A stretch of 33,243 bases of DNA from JAABRU01 sp050180235 (GTDB lineage Bacteria; Desulfobacterota; Desulfobacteria; Desulfobacterales; Desulfococcaceae): assembly GCA_050180235.1 (NCBI GenBank), contig JBFXEJ010000067.1, positions 1 to 33,243 of the forward strand, given 5' to 3'. The notes beneath the pieces were generated by a model. It did not search any database and was not told the origin of the DNA. It saw nothing but the letters and a program-made list of their open reading frames with translations. Position numbers and translations under genes: made by a program. Below, piece after piece: positions 6,887-14,810 of the stretch (position 1 is the stretch's first letter; the number at the start of each line of letters is the position of its first letter).

Positions 6887-9316
6887 ATGGCTGAAACGGA
6901 TAAGGATGATCTGCTCAGTATTATTGAAGATCAGGATCGGAAAGAAACAATACCTGAATTAATGCCGCTGATGCCCGTAAGGGATGTGGTCATATTCACG
7001 GACATGCTGCTGCCCCTGTTTATCGGACGGGAAAAATCTGTCCGGGCGGTTGAGGAGGCTGTTGCAAAGGAAAATTTTCTGCTGCTGGTGACACAGAAAG
7101 ACCCGGCGATGGAAGACCCGTCTCCCGAAAATATTTTTACCGTGGGCACAGTTGGGCGTGTGCTGCGTATACTCAAACTTCCGGACGGACGCCTCAAGGC
7201 TTTGGTTCAGGGGGTTGCCAAGGCAAGAATAAAAGAATATGTCAGGAAACGCTCCTGGTTCCGGGTGAAGGTGGAGGTTATTGAAGAACCGCCTGTGCCG
7301 GAATCGAATCTGGAAACCGAAGCACTCATGCGGAATGTGCGGGATTTTTCCGAAAAGATACTGTCTCTGCGCGGGGAGATGAGCGGAGAGGTCAGCACCA
7401 TACTGGAAAGCATAGACGATCCGGGACGGCTGGCGGATCTGGTTTCCACCAATCTCAGGCTTAAGCTTGAAGAATCCCAGATGATCCTGGAAATAACCGA
7501 TCCTGTGGAGCGGCTGCGGATGGTGAACGAATTTCTGTCACGGGAAATGGATCTTTCCGCCATGCAGGCAAAAATCCAGTCCAATGTGAAAGATGAAATA
7601 TCCAAAAGCCAGCGTGATTATTTTCTGCGGGAGCAGGTTCGGGCAATCAACCGGGAACTGGGAGAAACTGATGAGAGAGCCCAGGAGGTGGAAGAGTATC
7701 AGAAAAAGATCAAAAAAGCCAGGATGTCCAAAGAAGCCGAGGAAGAGTCAAAAGTCCAGCTCCGAAGACTGGATCAGATGCATCCTGAATCTTCCGAAGC
7801 AGCGATTGTGCGGACCTATCTGGACTGGCTGGTGGAACTGCCCTGGAAAAAATCTACCAAAGACATGCTCAACATATTGAATGCACAGAAAGAACTCAAC
7901 AAAAACCATTATGGTCTGGACAAGATCAAGGATCGCATACTGGAATATCTCAGCGTGCGCAAACTCAATCCGGCCATGAAAGGCCCGATTCTGTGTTTTG
8001 TGGGGCCTCCGGGTGTGGGCAAAACCTCTCTGGGAAAGGCCATAGCCAGTGCCATCAAACGCAAATTTGTCCGCATTTCCTTAGGCGGTGTGAGGGATGA
8101 GGCTGAGATCAGAGGGCATCGCCGCACCTATCTGGGAGCGCTCCCCGGAAGGATCCTCCAGGGGATGAAACAGTGCGGAACCAACAACCCGGTATTTATG
8201 ATGGATGAAATTGACAAACTGGGTTCTGATTTCCGGGGCGACCCTTCCTCTGCCCTGCTGGAGGCATTGGATCCTGAACAGAATTCTGCATTCAGTGACC
8301 ATTATCTGAACCTGGCCTTTGATCTTTCCAAAGTGATGTTTGTCCTTACGGCCAATATGACAGATACCATTCCCTCAGCACTGCTGGATAGGATGGAGGT
8401 CATCCGCCTGTCAGGTTATACTGAGGAGGAAAAGCGGGCCATCGCGGAAAAGCATCTGATTCCCCGGCAGATCAGGGAAAACGGGCTTAAATCCAAAAAT
8501 ATCTCTTTCACGTCCAGTGCATTGGAGCAGATTATCAACGAATACACCTCTGAGGCCGGTCTGCGGAACCTGGAGAGGGAAATCGGAACCATCTGCCGGA
8601 AAACAGCCCGGAAAATAGCGGAAGGGAAAAAAGGTCCTTTTGTCATTGCCAAAAGCAGTCTGCACAAATACCTGGGGCCTCCGAAATTCTTTCCGGAAAT
8701 GGATCAGGAGGACAGCCAGATCGGACTGTCCACAGGACTGGCCTGGACTGAGGTCGGCGGTGAAGTGCTGTATATTGAGGCTTCCCTGTTTGCCGGAAAG
8801 GGTGAACTGATTATCACAGGTCAGGTTGGTGAGATAATGCAGGAATCAGCCCGGGCTGCCGTGAGTTATATCCGCTCCCATCTCAGTGCGTTCGGACAGG
8901 AGGACAATTATTTTGAAAACCTCGATATTCATATCCATGTGCCGGCCGGCGCGATTCCCAAGGACGGCCCTTCTGCCGGCATTGCAATGGCCACTGCCCT
9001 TTTATCTCTGATTACAGGTGCGCCGGTGGACAAATATGTGGCCATGACCGGAGAAATCACGCTGCGGGGCAGGGTGCTTCCCATCGGAGGTCTGAAGGAA
9101 AAAGCTCTGGGAGCACTGCGGGGCGGTATCCGCACTATTATCATTCCGGAGAAAAACAAAAAGGATCTGGAAGAGGTTCCGCAGAATGTGAAACGGAAAA
9201 TCACATTCATTCCCGTAAAGAATATTGATGAGGTGCTGCCCATTGCCATGGGAAAGGATTTCATGAAGAATATCAAGGCCAAACCACTGAAAAAGAAAAA
9301 AGCGGACAGGTCATGA
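6887..9316 (+). CDS. lon: ATP-dependent protease Lon
   Basis: This cytosolic AAA+ serine protease, 809 residues from the chosen start, degrades misfolded and regulatory proteins. Domains in order: the LON substrate-binding domain (about 30-230, with LMPVRDVVIF), a coiled linker, the AAA+ module with Walker A GPPGVGKTS (K379) and Walker B FMMDEIDK, and the protease domain with KDGPSAG (S696) and GGLKEKALG (K739), which form the Ser-Lys dyad. The 43-residue Ser-Lys spacing matches E. coli Lon. The ATG at 6887 is chosen over in-frame ATGs at 6866 and 6872 because AGGAG lies at 6877-6881, five bases upstream. Its stop overlaps the tsaB start (ATGA), so the two are translationally coupled. Confidence 0.97.
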   Translation: MAETDKDDLLSIIEDQDRKETIPELMPLMPVRDVVIFTDMLLPLFIGREKSVRAVEEAVAKENFLLLVTQKDPAMEDPSPENIFTVGTVGRVLRILKLPDGRLKALVQGVAKARIKEYVRKRSWFRVKVEVIEEPPVPESNLETEALMRNVRDFSEKILSLRGEMSGEVSTILESIDDPGRLADLVSTNLRLKLEESQMILEITDPVERLRMVNEFLSREMDLSAMQAKIQSNVKDEISKSQRDYFLREQVRAINRELGETDERAQEVEEYQKKIKKARMSKEAEEESKVQLRRLDQMHPESSEAAIVRTYLDWLVELPWKKSTKDMLNILNAQKELNKNHYGLDKIKDRILEYLSVRKLNPAMKGPILCFVGPPGVGKTSLGKAIASAIKRKFVRISLGGVRDEAEIRGHRRTYLGALPGRILQGMKQCGTNNPVFMMDEIDKLGSDFRGDPSSALLEALDPEQNSAFSDHYLNLAFDLSKVMFVLTANMTDTIPSALLDRMEVIRLSGYTEEEKRAIAEKHLIPRQIRENGLKSKNISFTSSALEQIINEYTSEAGLRNLEREIGTICRKTARKIAEGKKGPFVIAKSSLHKYLGPPKFFPEMDQEDSQIGLSTGLAWTEVGGEVLYIEASLFAGKGELIITGQVGEIMQESARAAVSYIRSHLSAFGQEDNYFENLDIHIHVPAGAIPKDGPSAGIAMATALLSLITGAPVDKYVAMTGEITLRGRVLPIGGLKEKALGALRGGIRTIIIPEKNKKDLEEVPQNVKRKITFIPVKNIDEVLPIAMGKDFMKNIKAKPLKKKKADRS

Positions 9317-10017
9317 TCATACTGGCAGTGGATACAGCGACCGACACCTGCAGTGTTGCGCTGGCAGAAGGGGAGCATCTGCTGGCTGAAATCACGGGTA
9401 CGCGGATGCAGACCCATTCACGGCATCTGATGGGGATGATTGATTCTGTGTTCCGTTTATGTGATATTGGCCCCCGGCACGCGGACGGCTTTGCCGTATC
9501 CTCAGGCCCGGGCAGTTTCACCGGGCTGCGCATCGGCATCAGCACAATCAAGGGCATGGCAATGGCCGGAGGAAAACCAATGTCCGGAATTCTGGTTACA
9601 GATGTGCTGGCCGCACAGGTCAGTCTGAGCCCCTGGCCTGTGTGCGTACTCACAGATGCACGCAAGGGAGAAGTTTACTGCGCCCGTTACCATTCTGTGT
9701 CCGGCATAATGAACAAAGATTCCGCAGAACAGGTTCTTTCTCCGGAATCCGCAATATCCGGTATTGACGAAACCACACTTTTTGTGGGAAACGGTGCTGA
9801 ACTTTATCACGACCTTATCCGGGAAAATCTGGGAGAACGCGCGATCTTCGCACCGCGTGAAAGCAGTGTTATACGGGCTTCTGTGGTGGCACGGCTGGCC
9901 TGGTCACGTTTTCAGAAAGGGGAGCGGGATGATGTCGCCGCATTCACCCCCTGCTATGTGCGCAAATCCGATAAGGAACTGGGATTCGGAAAACCGCAGA
10001 TATTGCAGGTAAGGTGA
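9313..10017 (+). CDS. tsaB: tRNA threonylcarbamoyladenosine biosynthesis protein TsaB
   Basis: This 234-residue cytosolic protein has an actin-like (ASKHA) fold and is the partner of TsaD and TsaE in making t6A at position 37 of ANN-decoding tRNAs. It shows the family's N-terminal ILAVDTATDTCSVAL and the central SGPGSFTGLRIGIST signature. Length is typical (about 230). It overlaps the lon stop by four bases (ATGA). The stop TGA (10015-10017) is inside the left end of a repeat element that begins at 10013, so the last residues may have been altered by that insertion. Confidence 0.92.
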   Translation: MIILAVDTATDTCSVALAEGEHLLAEITGTRMQTHSRHLMGMIDSVFRLCDIGPRHADGFAVSSGPGSFTGLRIGISTIKGMAMAGGKPMSGILVTDVLAAQVSLSPWPVCVLTDARKGEVYCARYHSVSGIMNKDSAEQVLSPESAISGIDETTLFVGNGAELYHDLIRENLGERAIFAPRESSVIRASVVARLAWSRFQKGERDDVAAFTPCYVRKSDKELGFGKPQILQVR

Positions 10018-10066
10018 TTTCCGGAAAAGAATATCCCGGCAAAGCAGCTTATTTTCATAAATCACC
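10013..10066. repeat. Inverted-repeat element, GGTGATTT family, copy 2 (shortest)
   Basis: It begins GGTGATTTCCGGAAAAG with ATATCCCGG beyond it, and ends ...TTTTCATAAATCACC, the inverted counterpart. The left end closely matches the element at 28233. At 54 bp it has no core. It contains the tsaB stop codon. Confidence 0.6.
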
Positions 10067-10080
10067 TAGGGGTTTGTAAA

Positions 10081-10157
10081 AAAATAACCTGTACAGCTTT
10101 TCTGTCCGGAAACCCTGAGGGTTTTCAAAACTCTCAGGGTTTATAACAGGTTATTTT
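10081..10157. repeat. Nested inverted repeat downstream of tsaB
   Basis: Outer arms AAAATAACCTGT (10081-10092) and ACAGGTTATTTT (10146-10157) are perfect inverted copies. Inside, 10110-10125 and 10127-10142 form a 16-bp stem with one mismatch and a single-base loop (AAACCCTGAGGGTTTT side). This could terminate lon-tsaB, but the T-run after it is weak. A mobile palindrome is equally likely. Confidence 0.55.
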
Positions 10158-10253
10158 GATACAGACACTAAGATGATTTTCAGTTGCAGGGCGGATGTGC
10201 AGGCAGGATTTTTTTACAAGTCAGGGAGATATAGTCTCAGAAAGGAATATCCA

Positions 10254-10688
10254 ATGGGATGTCAGCACAAAGGAAATTTTGCGGCCAAGCACGGGCCGGA
10301 AGTCAAAGCAGAACCGGCTGTTGCGGAAGCTGTTAAGGCAAAAGCCGAAGATGGAAAGATCAGTTGTGCGGCTGCACACCGTATTGCCCGTGATTTAAAG
10401 GTGAGTCCGTATGCGGTTGGAGTGGCCATTGATCTTGCCCAGTACCGTATCAGCAAATGTCAGTTGGGACTGTTCGGCTATTATCCGCAAAAAGGCATTG
10501 TAAAACCAGCGGAAACAGTAAGTCCTGAACTGGAAAAAGCCATTCGCTCAGAGCTGAAAAACGGCAGATTGTCCTGTTCGGACGCGTGGGAAATCGCGAA
10601 AAAATCTGCGCTCAGCCGTCTGGAAATTTCAGAAGCATGTGAAGCATTGCAAATCAGAATTGCTTCCTGCCAGCTCGGAGCCTTCTGA
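10254..10688 (+). CDS. Two-repeat helical protein with CQLG motifs (possible DNA-binding)
   Basis: This 144-residue cytosolic protein has two copies of one domain. Repeat 1 spans about 25-85 (DGKISCAAAHRIARDLKVSP, then YRISKCQLGLFGY). Repeat 2 spans about 93-144 (NGRLSCSDAWEIAKKSALSR, then IRIASCQLGAF). Each copy is a predicted helix-turn-helix-like bundle with a conserved SCxxAxxIA segment and a terminal I-x-x-CQLG-x-F. The Cys in each half might bind metal, but no function is established. The ATG at 10254 follows AAAGGAAT and is preferred over an in-frame ATG at 10173. It stands alone between repeat-rich gaps. Confidence 0.75.
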   Translation: MGCQHKGNFAAKHGPEVKAEPAVAEAVKAKAEDGKISCAAAHRIARDLKVSPYAVGVAIDLAQYRISKCQLGLFGYYPQKGIVKPAETVSPELEKAIRSELKNGRLSCSDAWEIAKKSALSRLEISEACEALQIRIASCQLGAF

Positions 10689-10690
10689 AA

Positions 10691-11091
10691 TGAAAAATAT
10701 TGTGGTTTCCCACAGAGATCACAAAGTGTTGCACAGAGACCACATAATTTTTTTGTCAATCGCCTCCTCTGTGTTCTCTGTGGATCATTTCTCTCTGTGC
10801 TCTCTGTGGGAAATTTTTTATTCTTCCGACTGAATATTTTTAAATATCAGTCTGATGACAGCATGAACAAGGTAAATTTATTTTTGGGATAATTTATGGA
10901 AATCTGAAAAAATATTGTGGTTTCCTACAGAGAACACAGAGGTTTGCACAGAGAACACAGAGAATTTTTCCTCTGTGTTCTCTGTGGATCATTTTCCTCT
11001 GTGCTCCCTGTGGGAAATTTTTTATTCTTAAAAATATCTGTCTGACAATGGACTGAACAAAGCAAAATTATATTTTGGAATAAGCAATGAA
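10691..11091. repeat. Tandem direct duplication of a ~215-bp leader containing CACAGAG palindromes
   Basis: Copy A runs from about 10691 to 10899 and copy B from about 10905 to 11091, with TGTGG at 10701 matched at 10916 (offset 215). Both contain hairpin-forming CACAGAG/CTCTGTG arms, then GTGGGAAATTTTTTATTCTT, then an AT-rich tail. The tail of B runs into the cobM start codon, while the equivalent ATG in A opens only three codons before a stop. B has lost about 28 bp relative to A. Confidence 0.7.
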
Positions 11092-11887
11092 AAACCCTAT
11101 TCTTTTTGTGGGCGCAGGCCCCGGAGATCCGGAACTGATTACCGTAAAAGGACAAAAAGCCCTTGCAGATGCTGATCTGGTGATTTACGCGGGTTCTTTG
11201 GTTCCGGAAGCACTTCTGCAATGGACAAAGCCCGGATGCGAGCATGTGAACAGTGCATCTTTGCATTTGGATGAATTTGTGCGCCTGATGCGGGAAGGTT
11301 ACAATGCCGGAAAAAAAGTGGTGCGTCTGCATACAGGCGATCCCGCTCTGTACGGTGCGATTGCCGAACAGATTGCGGAACTCAACCGCCATGATATTCC
11401 CTTTCATGTCATACCGGGTGTTACTGCTGCATTTGCCGCTTCCGCTGCAATGGGCATTGAATACACTCTGCCGGAAGTCACTCAGACCCTGATTCTTACC
11501 CGTATGGCCGGACGCACCCCGGTTCCGGAGGCTGAAAATCTGGAATCCCTTGCCCGGCACAGGGCTTCCATGTCCATTTATCTCAGTATTTCCATGATTG
11601 CAGAAGTGACAGAAATCCTGACAAAAACATACGGAGCGGATGCGCCTGCTGCCATAGTTTACTGTGTCAGTCAGCCTGATGAAAAAATTTTCCGCACCAC
11701 AGTGGGCGAACTGGCCGATGTGGTGAAAAAGGAGAATATACGCAAACAGGCTTTGATTCTTGCGGGCCCCGCGCTTTCTCCGGAACTGCAGCAGGGAACA
11801 CGGAAATCCAAACTTTATGACAAGAATTTTTCCCATGAATTCCGGGGAAAACATTATACCAATTCTCTATTGAAAGTATATTTATGA
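11087..11887 (+). CDS. cobM: Precorrin-4/cobalt-precorrin-4 C11-methyltransferase
   Basis: This 266-residue cytosolic SAM-dependent enzyme methylates C11 of (cobalt-)precorrin-4 in cobalamin synthesis (CobM/CbiF). The tetrapyrrole methylase signatures are clear: GAGPGDPELITVKG near the start, YAGSLVPEALL, and HTGDPALYGA, with the later PGVTAAFAASAA and LTRMAGRTPVPE segments. An organism using the anaerobic route would call it CbiF. No other cobalamin genes are in the window. The last eleven codons, from HYTNSLL onward, are the left end of a repeat element (11853-11984), so the native C-terminus has been replaced. The core enzyme is full length. Confidence 0.92.
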   Translation: MKNPILFVGAGPGDPELITVKGQKALADADLVIYAGSLVPEALLQWTKPGCEHVNSASLHLDEFVRLMREGYNAGKKVVRLHTGDPALYGAIAEQIAELNRHDIPFHVIPGVTAAFAASAAMGIEYTLPEVTQTLILTRMAGRTPVPEAENLESLARHRASMSIYLSISMIAEVTEILTKTYGADAPAAIVYCVSQPDEKIFRTTVGELADVVKKENIRKQALILAGPALSPELQQGTRKSKLYDKNFSHEFRGKHYTNSLLKVYL

Positions 11888-11984
11888 TTCGGTTTCCCAC
11901 AGAGAACACAGAGAGAAAAAACCACAGAGAACACAGAGAAAATAACTCACTTTATTGTATAAATTCAATAGCGAATTGGTATTA
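11853..11984. repeat. Inverted-repeat element, TATACC(A/G)ATTC family, copy C
   Basis: The ends ATTATACCAATTCTC (11853 on) and GCGAATTGGTAT (to about 11982) are inverted copies of about 22 bp. The core holds two CCACAGAGAACACAGAG units and CTCACTTTATTGTATAA. It is roughly 90% identical by eye to 18686-18819. It supplies the end of cobM. The rest of the gap, 11985-12140, shows nothing recognisable. Confidence 0.75.
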
Positions 11985-12140
11985 GATGCCGCTGTTACGC
12001 AGTTGAATTTTAACATATTGATTTTTATAGATATAAATGTTGTACAGCACAAATCGGCAGTGATCAGCATATAATTCTGAATCATATTCAGCAGAATGCA
12101 ACTGCCTGTTTTTAAAAAATCTGAAATATTGCTGAACAGG

Positions 12141-12166
12141 ATTCAGCATTACTTGTGTGGCACTAC
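12141..12166. repeat. Solitary copy of the IS1-like terminal sequence
   Basis: This matches 25 of 26 bases of 95-120, the end of the IS element at the window start. No transposase coding sequence lies next to it. It is directly followed by another element at 12167, so it looks like the scar of a lost or deleted IS copy. Confidence 0.65.
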
Positions 12167-12301
12167 GGTGATTTCCATTAATGATTATACCGTTTTTCGC
12201 AGGGCGGGCACGGCTTTTTGTGCCCGCCGTCCTGCTGAAACGGTGGGCACAAAAAGCCGTGCCCACCTACAATGATGGTACATTTTTTCATGGAAATCGC
12301 C
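12167..12301. repeat. Inverted-repeat element, GGTGATTT family, copy 3, with long hairpin core
   Basis: The ends GGTGATTTCCAT (12167 on) and ATGGAAATCGCC (to 12301) are inverted. The core has 26-bp arms at 12203-12228 and 12242-12267 that pair with two mismatches around a 13-base loop. Each arm is itself palindromic (GGGCACGGC / GTGCCCGCC). It abuts the IS-end scar, implying insertion next to or into it. The following 12302-12418 must carry the promoter of the next operon, but no clear one was seen. Confidence 0.75.
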
Positions 12302-12418
12302 TACCCTAAACTGGTCATGTACTAACAGGATTTTGCCGGACATTACTGCCTGATTTTATGCCGGTTTTATTTTTCAGATTTCATATTTACGACGTGGTAA
12401 TTTATAAGGAAATTCATC

Positions 12419-14809
12419 TTGCTGATTCATATCCGGCACGCTGAAAACAGGGAATCTGTCCCGGACAGTCTGGTCTTTGCGTTTGAAGAGCCATCCCTGC
12501 GTCATCGCCTGGGAAAAATGGCACGGAGAGTTTCAGGCAGGGAGTATTCCGGAAAAGAGGATGAGTCTCCGGTATCCATTTCCATTGCAAAAAAAGATCA
12601 TGTATTTGCAGCACTGCCTTTGAATGCAGGCCCCAGCTTCTGTTTACATATGCCGGATGCGGCGCGTTCCGAACTCCATCTGATCATCAGTCCCCTGAAT
12701 TCTTTGGAGCGGAATCCGGAAATTCCCCTGAAAATCAACTCCCCGGTCCGGGAAAGTTCCCTGCATATCCATCACAAATCCCTGACTCTGGGCAGAATCC
12801 GTCTTCTGTATATCTCTCCGGAAAGCCTGATCAGCCGCAGCCTTCGCGAGGATTTGTACGCAATTGTCAGAAGAACTCCGGTCTGCACTCTGATCATTGA
12901 CAAGGCATACTGCATTTCAGAATGGGGGCCTGAATTCCGGCCTGCCTATCTGCGGCTTCCGCAGATAATAAGCGATCTGGAAAAACAGAACCCGGATCTG
13001 ACGGTGCTTGCCCTGAGTTCAATATCCGGTGAAATGATCCGGAAAGATGTGCCGGCTGCGCTGAAACTCAAAGACATTTCGCCGCGTCAGCGGAAGAATT
13101 TCTGCCGGGATCCGCTCAGTTTTCAGGTAATCACAGTAAACAGCCCGGAAGAGAAGAAAAGGGCCTGTGAGGAATTCATATCCGGGGAACTGGTGAAACT
13201 GCCGGTGGATAAAGAAATATCTGATCCGCCTGATACCTTTCTTCCTCAGATATGCCAAACTGAAAATCTGGCAGGAAATAACAACCTGAATCCCCATGAT
13301 GATCCGGAAATCTGTTTGCAGGGAATTCCGGATCTTTTGGTAAGCACCGGGGAAAAAGGGGAACAGAAAAAAAAAATTGTCCGTCTTTATAAAAATCTGG
13401 CAGACAGCCCTGAAATATGGATGCTTCATGCAGGGACCGCAGGCAGTTGCGGCTGCCATGTGCATTCTGTCCGTATCACGCATCTGCCCTGTGCTGCCTG
13501 TGAAAATGATATGCACAAAAGGCGTACACGGATTCCGGACTGCTCTGAAACCGGATGCCCTTTTGAAAAAACGCTTTGTGATTATGGCAGACAGCATATC
13601 CGTATCCGCCATCAGTATCCGGATGCGGTGCAGGAAATTATGACAGCACTGCATATGCTGGATATCCTTATCACTGCTCATAAAGCAGGGGAAAATCCCC
13701 TGCGCATTCCTCTTTCCGCTTTCCGGCAGCGGGATGCGGAAAAAGCCCTGTTCCGTCTTGCCGTGATTCGGCTCATTGACCGTTTTTCCCTTGAATACCG
13801 GGAGGGTGAACCTGTATTCAAAGTCTATGGATACAGGAATTTTCTGGCAGAGGATGCCGCCCATGCCGGTATAATGAACTATCTCCGCTCCAATGACATT
13901 TCCGCAAACCGCAGATTTGATTTCCGCACGCCTGATGAACTGCTGGAAAGGATGAAAGAAATTGAGCGCTGCCGGGATATGCATGCTGAGTGCCTGCAGA
14001 AGGCTGTTCATTCGTCCGGACTTTCCAGTTACCGGGAATATGAGGATTTTTTTCTGTCAGCAGGTATATGTCTTATACCTGTGGTCTGTCATGTTCAGGA
14101 TGAAATGCGAAACATGGCTTATTACAGACTTTGGCATCTGAAAGAAATGATCATGTCCCGCGGCTGCCGTTATTCCGCTTTGCTCAAAAATCTGCAGACA
14201 TCAGATGAGGACTGGAAATGCGGACGCTGTGACTGCTGTGCTCCGGATCTGCATTTTGATCCGGCATCTCTGTCCCGGCCTCCGGAAAGCTGGCGGCTGG
14301 CTGAACTGGAAGAGCGTTTTTCCCAATGGATGGAAAACCGTGAAATCCCTTTTGACGCGGTGAGTGCGGACAGACTGATTCAGGATTTCGGCGATTTTTA
14401 TGACAATCTGATCATCCGTTCCCGCAGAATACTGGAGCATAATCCCAGGAACATCAAGGCACTGTATGTACTGCGGGAACTGGCTCCGGACATGGGGAAA
14501 GCAATGCACACCGCTGATCTGATGCAGGTGGCTGTCATGGATATGAAAACCCTGCAGGTTATACGTTTTTATGAGACATCCCAGGCCGACACATCATTTA
14601 AGCCATCCATGTTCGCTATGATGGACAATGAATACGGAAATATACATACACCGGACGGGGAACAGTGGCTGTACCGGGAGGCACTGAACCTGAACCTTTC
14701 TTCCCCCATCATTGAAATACTGGAATGGCGTGTAATGCTCAATCTTCTTTCAAAAACCGTTTTTCCATCCCGGAACACCCGGCTCAATCAACTTCTCAAG
14801 GAGTTTTGA
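12419..14809 (+). CDS. RecQ-like pseudo-helicase (all ATPase motifs degraded, zinc module retained)
   Basis: This intact 796-residue protein aligns by eye along a RecQ helicase. The Walker A region reads LPLNAGPSFC (66-75; lysine lost). IISPLNSL and RLLYISPESL are kept. Motif II is DKAY (161-164) instead of DEAH, still followed by CISEWG and FRPAY. Motif III ALTATA reads ALSSIS (198-203). Motif V is STGEKGEQKKK (309-319). Motif VI GRAGRDG reads GTAGSCG (339-345), so the arginine fingers are gone. The RecQ zinc motif survives as C583...C601-x2-C604-x2-C607, and an extra Cys cluster (C358, C361, C375, C380, C387) follows motif VI. About 190 residues of unknown C-terminal domain come last. ATP-driven unwinding is not expected; a structural or DNA/RNA-binding role is inferred. 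The TTG start has AAGGA eight bases upstream, and an in-frame stop lies just before it. It is followed one base later by the coiled-coil gene. Confidence 0.75.
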   Translation: MLIHIRHAENRESVPDSLVFAFEEPSLRHRLGKMARRVSGREYSGKEDESPVSISIAKKDHVFAALPLNAGPSFCLHMPDAARSELHLIISPLNSLERNPEIPLKINSPVRESSLHIHHKSLTLGRIRLLYISPESLISRSLREDLYAIVRRTPVCTLIIDKAYCISEWGPEFRPAYLRLPQIISDLEKQNPDLTVLALSSISGEMIRKDVPAALKLKDISPRQRKNFCRDPLSFQVITVNSPEEKKRACEEFISGELVKLPVDKEISDPPDTFLPQICQTENLAGNNNLNPHDDPEICLQGIPDLLVSTGEKGEQKKKIVRLYKNLADSPEIWMLHAGTAGSCGCHVHSVRITHLPCAACENDMHKRRTRIPDCSETGCPFEKTLCDYGRQHIRIRHQYPDAVQEIMTALHMLDILITAHKAGENPLRIPLSAFRQRDAEKALFRLAVIRLIDRFSLEYREGEPVFKVYGYRNFLAEDAAHAGIMNYLRSNDISANRRFDFRTPDELLERMKEIERCRDMHAECLQKAVHSSGLSSYREYEDFFLSAGICLIPVVCHVQDEMRNMAYYRLWHLKEMIMSRGCRYSALLKNLQTSDEDWKCGRCDCCAPDLHFDPASLSRPPESWRLAELEERFSQWMENREIPFDAVSADRLIQDFGDFYDNLIIRSRRILEHNPRNIKALYVLRELAPDMGKAMHTADLMQVAVMDMKTLQVIRFYETSQADTSFKPSMFAMMDNEYGNIHTPDGEQWLYREALNLNLSSPIIEILEWRVMLNLLSKTVFPSRNTRLNQLLKEF

Positions 14810-14810
14810 C

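Noticed and set aside
10700..11030. CACAGAG-rich repeats considered as a CRISPR array
   Set aside because: Units are palindromic fragments in both orientations with irregular spacing and no constant repeat/spacer pattern; no cas genes are in the window.
11031..11091. Cobalamin riboswitch upstream of cobM
   Set aside because: No B12-box-like sequence or multi-helix layout was seen; the leader is an AT-rich tail of a duplicated repeat.
10925..11854. Long open frame on the minus strand opposite cobM (309 codons)
   Set aside because: It is antisense to a clear CobM, its composition is Cys/His/Phe-rich as expected of a shadow frame, and no family motif or start context is present.
12167..12301. 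Hairpin considered as a Rho-independent terminator of cobM
   Set aside because: It is 280 bp past cobM, has inverted ends typical of the GGTGATTT element family, and has no T-run directly after the stem.
13019..14011. 330-codon open frame on the minus strand inside the pseudo-RecQ gene
   Set aside because: It is opposite a gene with clear RecQ-derived segments and a zinc motif; the reverse frame shows no motif.
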